A DNA stretch of 9,226 bases from an uncultured bacterium (GCA_902779075.1 CACZAK010000175.1:1-9226); one strand, 5' to 3'; numbered from the stretch's first letter, positions 1 through 7,848 are shown. The notes: generated by a model not told the origin, from the sequence alone. Program-made: numbers and translations.

Positions 1-1092
1 GTCACGATGTCTTCGACAAGCGGCGAGACGTTCGCCCTCGACGGCTTCACGCTCACGAACGGCGTCGTCAAGATCGCCACCGGCAACCACTATTTCGCGC
101 CGAACGGCAGCTTCACGCTGTGCGGAAGCGGAACGGAAGTGAGGATAGAAGGCACCGACGGTCCTGTCCTCAACTTCGCGCGCGGCGATTCGGAAGGGAA
201 GATGCACGTGAAGATAGCAGACGGGGCGCGTCTCTACAGCCATTCGAGCCAGGAGAGCGTGTATGTCGCGAGCGGCTCCGGCGTGAGCGAAGTGACGATA
301 GAACTCCAGAACGGCGGACGGTTCCATCCGGACAACTGCGACACCCAGTTTGGGCGCAGCGGCAACACGGCCATCATGTTCGGCGAAGGCTCGTGGGTCG
401 ACGTGAACCGCAACGCATTCTACCTCGTCGGCGATTCGGCCGGAGCGGTCGCGACGGTGAACATAACGAACGGCGAATTCAAGGCCGGCCTCGTCTGCGG
501 CGGTATGTCCGGCTGGGAGTCGGCGCCCGATGTGTCCGTTGCCGAATTCAACATGAAGGGCGGCACGCTCAATGTGCGCGGACTTGTCGCATACAACATC
601 GCGAGCTTCAGGGCGGTCCTCGACGGCGTGACCATCACGCCGGACCAGGACAACGACGACTTCTTCAAGGTCGACGGCTACGCCGGCGGCGGCACTCCGT
701 TCAAGATCGGCGAGGACGGCATCGAGTTCACGACCGACCATGCGATCGGCATCGCGCAGACGCTCGCCGGCGAAGGCGGCATAACCGTGTCCGCCGGCAC
801 GCTCACGGTGACGACAAACCAGGCGTACACGGGCGCGACCGTCTTGAAGAGCGGCACCACGCTCACCGCCACGGGCATGGAGTTCGCCGGCTCCATTTCA
901 CTCGAATCCGGCGCGTCCATAACGGTTCCGGAAATCGCGGAAGGCAAGAAGTTCGTCAGAATCGCCAAGGCCGCCGCTTTCGAAGGTGTCGACGAAACGG
1001 AGAAAGACGACGACGGCAATCACTTCTTTACGACGTTCGACGGATGGCTGTGCTACGGTCGCAGGCCCGGATTCTCCTTGAAAATAAGGTGA
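1..1092 (+). CDS. Beta-helical surface protein with autotransporter-associated strand repeat (3' part only)
   Basis: This is the C-terminal 363 residues of a larger protein; the frame is open to the left edge, so the true start lies upstream and the ATG at 7 is probably internal. The sequence is rich in Gly, Thr, Val and Asn, with many short strand-turn units of the NGG/GGT kind, as expected of a right-handed beta-helix. Residues about 257-292 (GEGGITVSAGTLTV, then YTGATVLKSGTTLTATG) match the pattern of the autotransporter-associated beta-strand repeat. No C-terminal beta-barrel follows: the protein ends in a short domain closing with GWLCYGRRPGFSLKIR. That end resembles the tail of the CotH protein at 4655-7843 and could be a sorting or anchoring signal (inference). 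It is probably exported and surface-exposed. Its ligand is unknown, but its position ahead of mannosidase genes suggests a role in glycan binding or adhesion. Confidence 0.75.
   Translation, partial: VTMSSTSGETFALDGFTLTNGVVKIATGNHYFAPNGSFTLCGSGTEVRIEGTDGPVLNFARGDSEGKMHVKIADGARLYSHSSQESVYVASGSGVSEVTIELQNGGRFHPDNCDTQFGRSGNTAIMFGEGSWVDVNRNAFYLVGDSAGAVATVNITNGEFKAGLVCGGMSGWESAPDVSVAEFNMKGGTLNVRGLVAYNIASFRAVLDGVTITPDQDNDDFFKVDGYAGGGTPFKIGEDGIEFTTDHAIGIAQTLAGEGGITVSAGTLTVTTNQAYTGATVLKSGTTLTATGMEFAGSISLESGASITVPEIAEGKKFVRIAKAAAFEGVDETEKDDDGNHFFTTFDGWLCYGRRPGFSLKIR
1081..1092 (+). repeat. Shared 12-base gene end AAAATAAGGTGA, copy 1
   Basis: Encodes Lys-Ile-Arg-stop at the end of the beta-helical protein. 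It is identical to 7832-7843 at the end of the unrelated CotH protein. It may reflect a conserved C-terminal peptide motif; the AAGG inside it could alternatively serve as a ribosome binding sequence, although it lies about 30 bases before the next ATG. Confidence 0.6.
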
Positions 1093-1121
1093 AACGGCAT
1101 TTGGCCAGAAAAGACGGTAAG

Positions 1122-4100
1122 ATGAAGACAGGAGTCGTTTTGGCTGGTGTTGTCGCCTTGTTCGCGAAAGCCGCAGTCGCGGCCGAATGTCCGCCAGGTT
1201 GCAGACCGTATTCGCGTCCGGCGGCCGAAAAGCGCACATTGCGCTCGGAAACCGTAGACAGGGCGGTTGCCGCAGTCGCAGCGAAAATAGGCGACCAGCG
1301 CATCAGGAAGATGTTCGAGGCATGCTACCCGAACACGCTTGACACGACGGTGAAGGGCAAAGGCTACGTCATCACCGGCGATATAGACGCCATGTGGCTC
1401 AGGGACTCGGGCCAGCAGGTATGGCCGTATCTCAGGTTCGCGAAGGACGACCCTGCCGTGCGGAATCTCGTCCGCGACCTGCTTGTGCGTCAGTTCGACT
1501 GCCTTTTGCACGACCCCTACGCCAACGCCTTCTACGACGACGAAAAGCGAGAGAGCCAATGGAAGAGCGACAAAACCGAAATGAAGCCGGGGGTGCACGA
1601 GCGCAAGTACGAGCTCGACTCCTTGTGCTATCCGCTGCGCCTTGCGCATGGCTATTGGAAGGCTACGGGCGACAAAACCCCCTTTGGCGACAGATGGCTC
1701 GATGCCGTCGGAACAGTCCTTGCGACGATGCGCGAGCAACAGCGGAAGGGCGGACAGAGGACGTCCTACCGCTTCGAACGCGAAAACGCGAAGGCGACCG
1801 ACACCTTGACGAACGCCGGCTGGGGCCCGGAAGTAAAGCCCGTCGGACTGATAGCGAGCGCGTTCCGTCCTTCCGACGATTCGTGCACGTATCCGTTCCT
1901 CGTGCCGTCGAATTTCTTCGCCGCAGACGTCCTTGAGAAGACGGCGGAAGTCCTCGAGAGCGCGAACGGAGCGAAGCGCCTTGCGGACGAGTGCCGCGCC
2001 CTCGCCGGAGAAGTCCGCGAGGCGCTGCGCAGCCACGCCGTGGTCAAGACGGAGAAGTACGGCGAGATCTACGCGTTCGAGGTCGACGGACGCGGCGGGG
2101 CGCTTTTGATGGACGACGCCAACGCACCGTCCCTTCTTTCGCTTCCCTACCTGTGCGGCGTCGACAAGGACGATCCCGTGTATCTCAACACGAGGCGCTT
2201 CGTCCTGAGCCGCGACAACCCCTTCTGGTTCGAAGGCAAGGCGCTGAAGGGAATAGGCTCGCCCCACACGGAGAAGGGGCGCGTCTGGCCGATGTCGATC
2301 ATAATGCGCGCGCTTACCGCCCAGACGTCCGGAGAGGCGAAAGAGTGCCTTTCGGCGCTCGCGAACTGCACCGCCGGAACCGGCTTCATGCACGAAGGCG
2401 TGGACGCGGACGATCCGGCGAAGTATTCGCGAAGCTGGTTCGCCTGGGCCAACACGTTGTTCGGGGAACTCGTCTGGAACATGGTGTCTCGCGGCGAGAT
2501 AGAGCCGCCTCCGAACGATTTGTCCTCATGGGTGCGACCCGAAATCGGCACGGGCGGGAACGGGCATGCGTTTCCGGGCGCGGCATATCCGTTCGGATTG
2601 GTCCAGGCCGGACCCGACACCGGCTGCGACGGGTGGGGACATTGCTCGGGATACCGCTTCGAAGAGAAGGAAATCAAAGGCTTCTCGCAGACGCACCTCA
2701 GCGGCACGGGATGCACCGACCTCGGCGATTTCCTGTTCTTCCCGTATTGCGGCCCATCGCGCGAAGACGGTTTTTCGAGCGATTTTGACAAGGGTTCGGA
2801 AACGATGGAGCCCGGCTATTACGCGGTTGACCTCGGCAGGTCCAGGACGCGAGTGGAGGTTTCCGTAAGTCCGCACTGCGCGATATACCGCTTCACTTTT
2901 CTCGACGGAGGCGGCGCGAACATAATGTTCGACAACCAGTGGGCGATCGGCGATCCGGGCAGGGATCAGATGCACGACGTCAAGATCTCCGACGACGGCA
3001 GACGCAGATTCGAAGGCGAGAAGCGGCGCTGGGGATGGGTGCACAGGACTTTCGCATTCTCGCTTGAATTCGACAGGGACTGGTCCGGCTTTTCCGATCT
3101 GCCCGCCACCGGCGGCAGACGCGACGCGGGACGCCGCAATTTCCGGTTCGACATGAAGCGCGGCGAGACGCTGACCATGAAGATCGGCCTGTCTTCTGTC
3201 TCGCCCGGAAAGGCCCGCCGGAATCTCGACGCGGAAATCCCCGGCTGGGACTTCGCGAAGACGAAGGCGGACGCGAGGGCGGCGTGGAACGGGATGCTTT
3301 CGAAGATGACCGCCAAAGGCGGCGCGGCGGAACTCGAGACTTTCTACACCGCGCTGTACCATCTTTTCCTGCAGCCCGTGAACATGGCCGACGTCGACGG
3401 CGAGTATCGCGGCGACGAGGATATAGTCAAGAAGTCCCCCTGCGGCGAATACTACTCGACTTTCTCGTTCTGGGATACCTTCCGCGCGGCCAATCCGCTG
3501 TACACGATTCTCGTGCCGGAGAAGATAGCGCCGATGGTCGCGTCCTGCGTCGAGCACCAGAGCATCGCCGGATTCCTGCCGATCTGGGCGTTGTGGGGCA
3601 AGGACAACCAGTGCATGATCGGCACGCACTCGATTCCTCTGCTCGCCGACGCCTATTTCAAGGGACTTCTCGGCGGCAACGATCCGGAACGCGTTTACCG
3701 GGCCATACGCGCCACTCTGCGCGAGAACCACCCCCGCCGCCAGAAGGAGAACTGGGACGTGCTCGACAGATACGGATACTATCCATTCGACAAGATAAGG
3801 TCGGAATCCGTCTCGCGCCTGCTGGAATGCGCATACGACGACTGGTGCGCTGCGAAGATGGCGAAGGCGCTCGGACACGCGGATGACGCCAGGTTCTTCG
3901 CGAAGAGGGCGGGATACTGGAAAAACGTCATAGACCCTTCGACGGGATTCGCGCGCGGACGCGACTCGGCGGGCAACTGGCGCGAGCCGTTCAATCCGTT
4001 CGCGCTCGGACATGACGCAAGCCGCGAGAACGACTTCACGGAGGGCAACTCCTGGCAGTGGACGTGGCACGTGCTGCACGATCCGGAAGGGCTCGCCGCC

Positions 4101-4655
4101 GCGCTGGGCGGCAAGGCGAAGGCCGCCTCGAAGCTCGAAGCGCTCTTCGCACAGCCCGAAAAAGCGGAAGGCATGGGGTTCACTTCGGACGTGACGGGAC
4201 TCATCGGACAGTACGCCCACGGCAACGAGCCAGGACACCATACGGCGTATCTGTTCAGGTATTTCGGCAAGGGCTGGCGCACGGAGGAGCTCGTGCGCGA
4301 GATCTGCGACAAGTTCTACAGGGCCGCCCCCGACGGGCTTTGCGGCAACGAGGACTGCGGACAGATGAGCGCATGGTACCTGCTTTCGGCGGCGGGATTC
4401 TATCCGCTGAACCCCGCGAGCGGCGAATACGTGCTCGGCGCTCCGCAGTTGCCGAAGGTGTCGTTCGATGTCGGGAACGGGAAGCGGTTCACCGTCTTGG
4501 CGAAGAACCTCTCGCGCGAAAACAAGTACGTGAAGTCCGTCAGGCTAAACGGTCGTCCGCTTGCGGGATTCGTCTTGAGGCACAAGGATGTCGCAAAGGG
4601 CGGAAAGCTGGAGTTTGAAATGAGTCCAGTCCGCGAGCGGAAAGGGGACAGGTGA
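1122..4655 (+). CDS. Secreted GH125-GH92 alpha-mannosidase fusion
   Basis: A protein of 1177 residues holding two complete glycoside hydrolases. Residues 1-20 form a signal peptide (MK, hydrophobic core, AVA before the cut), so it acts outside the cytoplasm. Residues about 40-462 are GH125, a family of inverting exo-alpha-1,6-mannosidases: TGDIDAMWLRDS (D87-S96), FRPSDD (248-253, likely holding the catalytic acid) and MHE (423-425, likely the base), then SRSWFAWANTLFGEL. A short PPP-containing linker leads to GH92 at about 467-1177, a calcium-dependent exo-alpha-mannosidase family: IGTGGNGHAFPGAAYPFG, GFSQTHLSGTG, FSFWDTFRA, EGNSWQWTW (E974, likely general acid), GNEPGHH (1034) and GNEDCGQMSAWY (D1078, likely general base). 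Catalytic roles come from memory of the families. Linkage preference of the GH92 half is not assigned. The ATG at 1122 is chosen because it gives a compact signal peptide; its Shine-Dalgarno is weak, and GTG 1089 or TTG 1101 in the same frame are possible. It overlaps the next gene as TGATG. Confidence 0.93.
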   Translation: MKTGVVLAGVVALFAKAAVAAECPPGCRPYSRPAAEKRTLRSETVDRAVAAVAAKIGDQRIRKMFEACYPNTLDTTVKGKGYVITGDIDAMWLRDSGQQVWPYLRFAKDDPAVRNLVRDLLVRQFDCLLHDPYANAFYDDEKRESQWKSDKTEMKPGVHERKYELDSLCYPLRLAHGYWKATGDKTPFGDRWLDAVGTVLATMREQQRKGGQRTSYRFERENAKATDTLTNAGWGPEVKPVGLIASAFRPSDDSCTYPFLVPSNFFAADVLEKTAEVLESANGAKRLADECRALAGEVREALRSHAVVKTEKYGEIYAFEVDGRGGALLMDDANAPSLLSLPYLCGVDKDDPVYLNTRRFVLSRDNPFWFEGKALKGIGSPHTEKGRVWPMSIIMRALTAQTSGEAKECLSALANCTAGTGFMHEGVDADDPAKYSRSWFAWANTLFGELVWNMVSRGEIEPPPNDLSSWVRPEIGTGGNGHAFPGAAYPFGLVQAGPDTGCDGWGHCSGYRFEEKEIKGFSQTHLSGTGCTDLGDFLFFPYCGPSREDGFSSDFDKGSETMEPGYYAVDLGRSRTRVEVSVSPHCAIYRFTFLDGGGANIMFDNQWAIGDPGRDQMHDVKISDDGRRRFEGEKRRWGWVHRTFAFSLEFDRDWSGFSDLPATGGRRDAGRRNFRFDMKRGETLTMKIGLSSVSPGKARRNLDAEIPGWDFAKTKADARAAWNGMLSKMTAKGGAAELETFYTALYHLFLQPVNMADVDGEYRGDEDIVKKSPCGEYYSTFSFWDTFRAANPLYTILVPEKIAPMVASCVEHQSIAGFLPIWALWGKDNQCMIGTHSIPLLADAYFKGLLGGNDPERVYRAIRATLRENHPRRQKENWDVLDRYGYYPFDKIRSESVSRLLECAYDDWCAAKMAKALGHADDARFFAKRAGYWKNVIDPSTGFARGRDSAGNWREPFNPFALGHDASRENDFTEGNSWQWTWHVLHDPEGLAAALGGKAKAASKLEALFAQPEKAEGMGFTSDVTGLIGQYAHGNEPGHHTAYLFRYFGKGWRTEELVREICDKFYRAAPDGLCGNEDCGQMSAWYLLSAAGFYPLNPASGEYVLGAPQLPKVSFDVGNGKRFTVLAKNLSRENKYVKSVRLNGRPLAGFVLRHKDVAKGGKLEFEMSPVRERKGDR
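4641..4647 (+). promoter_or_regulatory. Ribosome binding site for the CotH gene
   Basis: AAAGGGG lies inside the end of the mannosidase gene, seven bases before the ATG at 4655. That spacing favours ATG 4655 over the GTG at 4652, which would be only four bases away. The upstream frame is closed by a TGA at 4616-4618 and has no other usable start, so these are the only two candidates. Confidence 0.6.
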
Positions 4656-7600
4656 TGGTTCTTGCGGTAATCGCGGCCGTGTGGTTCGACGCGTCCGTCC
4701 CCGGATGCGGAGAATGGACCGGATCGTCGGACGCGGACAATCTCAAATACTCGCTGGTCGCAGCTCGTCCGGCGTCGGACCGTGTCGCGACGGTCCGCTT
4801 CTCGGCTCCTACGGAATGCGGAGAATATCTCCCGGAGCCGCAAGGCGGCGTTTCACTTGCAGCGTTCGACGGCAGTTTCTGGTGTCTTGCCGAAGAAGAC
4901 GGCACTAACACATGGGCGCGCCTTTCGGGGGCGGCTCCAGACGGCGGGGATGCCGTGTCTATCTCGGTTTCGTTCAGGCTTTCCGGCGATTCGCTTGTCG
5001 CGAGATATTGCATAGGCCAAACTGTCCTCGTCGATGCGTCCTCGCGGGAATGGATTCCGCTCGCTTTCGGCGGCGACGCTGCGGAAGTAGCCTCGTTCGC
5101 CTTTGGCGGCGTCAGTAGCGTCGATTCCCTTGCCGGAGACTACGAAAGCGACGGTGCGACCGTCGCGTTTTCGTGCCCTGCGGTCGAGGGTGCCGCGCTC
5201 GTCTCCGCAAGCGTCGCGGGCACGGCGCTGGAAAAGGACTCAAGCGGCGCGTTCGTTGCCCCCGCCGGAAGCGTGGCGACGCTGGAGTTCGCCGCAGAGA
5301 CAGGCTATTTGATAGGCTCGCCATACGCCGGCTACGCGGTGGGCTATGAGGATTCGGTCTGTCCGGAGGATTCGCTCCCGCGCGTCTATGCGGCGAAGGA
5401 CGTCATACGCATAAACGAGATAATGGCGTCGAACGGCGACACGCTCGCGACCGCTCGGGGCGGCAAGGAGCTCGACTGGATCGAAATACGCAATTCGGCG
5501 CCGTTCGAAGTAGACCTCGCAGGCTGGTATCTTTTCGACGGCCCCGACAAGAAAATCTCGAAGTGGACGAAGATAGAAGGAGACTGCACCATTCCGTCCG
5601 GAGGCTGCAAGATTGTCTGGGCAGACAAGTCGTACGAATCGTTCGATGAGAGCGAGGCGTATGTGCGCATCGGACTTTCCTCTTCCGGAGAGCCGTTGTT
5701 CATCGCCGACACCGCGGGAGGACTGGTGCACAGGGTGGACTTCACCGAGGCGATAAAGGACTTTTCTCAGGGGATTGGACAGTCTGGCGGTCTAGTCTAC
5801 TACAAAGCCCCCACTCCGGGCGCGGATAACGCCGAGGATGAGTACACGGCGCCGACGGATCCGGTCGAATTCTCCGTCGCGCATGGCTACAAGACGGATT
5901 CCTTCGAAGTCGAAATCTCTTGTCCGGCCAACGGCGAGGCGGAAATACGCTACACGCTCGACGGCACGTCGCCGACATCGGCAAGCACGCTCTACGAAAG
6001 ACCGGTCGCAGTTTCCTCGACGACATGCCTGCGCGCAGCGGCGGTCGACGGACAAAGCATACTCCAGCGCGACAACGCGGCGACGTACATCTTCCTCGAC
6101 GACGTGCTGTCGCAGGATTCATCGGTCCCCGAAGGGTTCCCCGCGGACGGCGAGGTGAACGGGCATGCGTTCCGCTACGGCATGGACCAGTCTGTCGTGA
6201 ACGGGAAAGACGGCGAAAGGCTGGTGCGCTCGTTCACGAACGGAATCGACACCGTTTCGATTGTCATAGATCCGGCGAATCTTTTCGATTCCCAAACTGG
6301 CATATACGTGAACCCGCAAGGCGACGGGCGCGAGTGGGAGCGCGCGACGATGGTCGAATGGATCACACCGGCTTCGGGAGGCGACGGTTTCTCGGCCCCT
6401 GCGGGACTGAGGATCCGCGGAGGGGCGAGCCGGGGGAAGAGCTACGCCAAGCATTCGCTGCGGCTCTTTTTCCGCAGCTCCTACGGACTTTCAAAGCTCG
6501 AATATCCGCTTTTCGGCGACGAAGGCGCGTCGAAGTTCGACAAGGTCGATCTGCGCACTTCGCAGAACTATTCGTGGGCGAACGAGGACTCAATGAAAGA
6601 CACGTTCGTGCACGAGGTGTTCTCGCGCGACACGCAGCGCGACCTCGGCGTGGCCTATACGAGAAGCCGTTACCTGCACCTCTTCATAAACGGCGTCTAC
6701 TGGGGTCTCTACCAGACTCAGGAACGCGGCGACGAGAACTTCGCCTCCACCTATCTGGGCGGGGAGAAGGAGGATTGGGATGTCGTAAAGACGTCGGACT
6801 ACATTCTCGGCGCGAGCGAAGGCACGATAGACGCATACCGCGCGCTCTGCGACTTCGCCGATCTCGGTTTCGACGACGCGAACTACATGAGGGCGCAGGG
6901 CCTGAACCCCGACGGCACGCGCAACCCCGCATACCCCGTGCTGCTCGATCCGGTGAACGTCATGGCGTACATGCTTGTGGCGCACTATACGGTGGACGCC
7001 GACTCCCCGGCGTCCGTATGGGGAAACCACGCCAACAACCTCTATGCGCTGCGCGACAGGGTTGACGGCGCGGGGCACGACGGCTTCGTGTTTCTCCGCC
7101 ACGACGCCGAGCACTCGATGGGAACGGCCGACTCGACGGACAAGCGCGCTGCATACTGCCGCTACGACCAGGATCCTACGGGCTACGGGACTTCCGAGCG
7201 ACACCGGACGTTCGCGTCCGTCGTCAACTTCACGCCGTCGGAGCTCCACATGAAACTCTGCGGCAACGTCCGCTACCGCATGGCGTTCGCGGACATGTTC
7301 TACAGGGAATGTCTGCGGGAGGGCGGAGCGCTGACGTGCGACGCCGTGTGGGCGCGGTTTTCGTCGCGCATGGCGGAAATCGACGATGCCGTCGTGGCCG
7401 AGGCGGCGCGGTGGGCGCGCAAGGGGCAGACGCGCGAGACCTGGCTCGCCGCGTGCGGCGAGTGCCGTGAGTTCATCGAAAACCGCATGCCCTTCATGCT
7501 TGCGCAGTACAGGGCGAGGGGCTGGTATCCAAGCGTCGATCCGCCAGTCGTACTCGGTGCGGACGGGCTGGCTCTCGCCGATGGATGCCCGGTTTCGGCG

Positions 7601-7843
7601 GGCGGCACGTTTGCCCTTGCAGGGAACGGCGAAATTTTGTATACTTTAGACGGTTCGGATCCCATGTCGGAGGACGGGACGGTGTCTGGCGGCGCAGTGC
7701 GCTACTCGGCTCCAGTGCGTCCGCCGCTTGTCGCTGCCACGCTTTGCGCCCGCGTTCTCTCGCAGGACGGCGAATGGAGCGCCATGGAGCGGCGAAACGT
7801 GTGGCGCGAGGGGTATGAAGGCCTCAAAGTCAAAATAAGGTGA
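4655..7843 (+). CDS. LamG-like / lamin-tail / CotH kinase multidomain protein
   Basis: A protein of 1062 residues. In order: a LamG-like sandwich (about 8-160, starting WFDASVP); a small Ig-like sandwich (about 165-222); a lamin-tail domain (about 249-392, INEIMASNGD, DWIEIRN, GWYLFD); a chitobiase/hexosaminidase C-terminal-like domain (about 402-482, EIRYTLDGTSP); a CotH kinase domain (about 533-900); and a second chitobiase-C-like domain (about 986-1051, EILYTLDGSDP). CotH hallmarks are LRIRGGASRGKSYAKHSLRLFF, INGVYWGLYQTQERGDENF (678-696) and HDAEHSMG (816-823), whose Asp817 is the likely metal or catalytic Asp. CotH enzymes are secretion-associated protein kinases, known from Bacillus spore coats; the substrate here is unknown. 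The N-terminus (MVLAVIAAVWF) is hydrophobic but short and lacks Lys/Arg, so the export signal is weak. The C-terminus GLKVKIR resembles that of the protein ending at 1092. Its start overlaps the mannosidase stop by one base, implying coupled translation. A carbohydrate-binding or scaffold role in this locus is inference. Confidence 0.85.
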   Translation: MVLAVIAAVWFDASVPGCGEWTGSSDADNLKYSLVAARPASDRVATVRFSAPTECGEYLPEPQGGVSLAAFDGSFWCLAEEDGTNTWARLSGAAPDGGDAVSISVSFRLSGDSLVARYCIGQTVLVDASSREWIPLAFGGDAAEVASFAFGGVSSVDSLAGDYESDGATVAFSCPAVEGAALVSASVAGTALEKDSSGAFVAPAGSVATLEFAAETGYLIGSPYAGYAVGYEDSVCPEDSLPRVYAAKDVIRINEIMASNGDTLATARGGKELDWIEIRNSAPFEVDLAGWYLFDGPDKKISKWTKIEGDCTIPSGGCKIVWADKSYESFDESEAYVRIGLSSSGEPLFIADTAGGLVHRVDFTEAIKDFSQGIGQSGGLVYYKAPTPGADNAEDEYTAPTDPVEFSVAHGYKTDSFEVEISCPANGEAEIRYTLDGTSPTSASTLYERPVAVSSTTCLRAAAVDGQSILQRDNAATYIFLDDVLSQDSSVPEGFPADGEVNGHAFRYGMDQSVVNGKDGERLVRSFTNGIDTVSIVIDPANLFDSQTGIYVNPQGDGREWERATMVEWITPASGGDGFSAPAGLRIRGGASRGKSYAKHSLRLFFRSSYGLSKLEYPLFGDEGASKFDKVDLRTSQNYSWANEDSMKDTFVHEVFSRDTQRDLGVAYTRSRYLHLFINGVYWGLYQTQERGDENFASTYLGGEKEDWDVVKTSDYILGASEGTIDAYRALCDFADLGFDDANYMRAQGLNPDGTRNPAYPVLLDPVNVMAYMLVAHYTVDADSPASVWGNHANNLYALRDRVDGAGHDGFVFLRHDAEHSMGTADSTDKRAAYCRYDQDPTGYGTSERHRTFASVVNFTPSELHMKLCGNVRYRMAFADMFYRECLREGGALTCDAVWARFSSRMAEIDDAVVAEAARWARKGQTRETWLAACGECREFIENRMPFMLAQYRARGWYPSVDPPVVLGADGLALADGCPVSAGGTFALAGNGEILYTLDGSDPMSEDGTVSGGAVRYSAPVRPPLVAATLCARVLSQDGEWSAMERRNVWREGYEGLKVKIR
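7617..7645 (+). promoter_or_regulatory. Possible sigma70-type promoter inside the CotH gene
   Basis: TTGCAG (7617-7622), a 17-base spacer and TATACT (7640-7645) resemble a housekeeping promoter, although the -35 box is a weak match. They sit in an AT-rich island within a GC-rich coding region. The same protein motif in the first chitobiase-C-like domain (5942-5965) is written with GC-rich codons, whereas here it is GAA ATT TTG TAT ACT TTA. A start near 7652 would give the regulator and the following GH92 their own transcript with a leader of about 220 bases. Found by eye only. Confidence 0.35.
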
Positions 7844-7848
7844 CTTTG
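7825..7848 (+). promoter_or_regulatory. Perfect inverted repeat, candidate operator or hairpin before the regulator
   Basis: CAAAGTCA, an 8-base spacer, then TGACTTTG form a perfect inverted repeat of 8-base arms. It straddles the stop codon of the CotH gene and ends nine bases before the ribosome binding site of the regulator. No run of T follows, so it is not a standard intrinsic terminator. The position would suit an autoregulatory operator of the GntR-LacI protein, or an RNA hairpin at the gene junction. No second copy was found by eye in the window. Confidence 0.4.
7832..7843 (+). repeat. Shared 12-base gene end AAAATAAGGTGA, copy 2
   Basis: Second copy of the 12-mer at 1081-1092, in the same reading frame relative to the stop (Lys-Ile-Arg-stop). 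It also lies within the inverted repeat at 7825-7848, so peptide-level and DNA-level constraints may overlap here. Confidence 0.6.

Noticed and set aside
120..1121. In-frame upward extension of the mannosidase reading frame across the beta-helix gene
   Set aside because: The translation is extremely Arg/His-rich and has no family resemblance; it is a shadow of the gene in frame 1. A signal peptide begins at 1122.
1053..2393. 446-residue antisense open frame
   Set aside because: Shadow of the GH125-coding region; no motif, signal peptide or sensible composition.
2558..2572. 15-base match GAACGGGCATGCGTT to 6157-6171
   Set aside because: Both copies encode Asn-Gly-His-Ala-Phe in unrelated contexts; flanks differ, so I treat it as chance with shared codon preference.
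2526..4241. 571-residue antisense open frame
   Set aside because: It lies opposite the GH92-coding sequence, whose motifs are continuous; long antisense frames are expected in GC-rich coding DNA and the product is Arg/Val-rich without recognisable domains.
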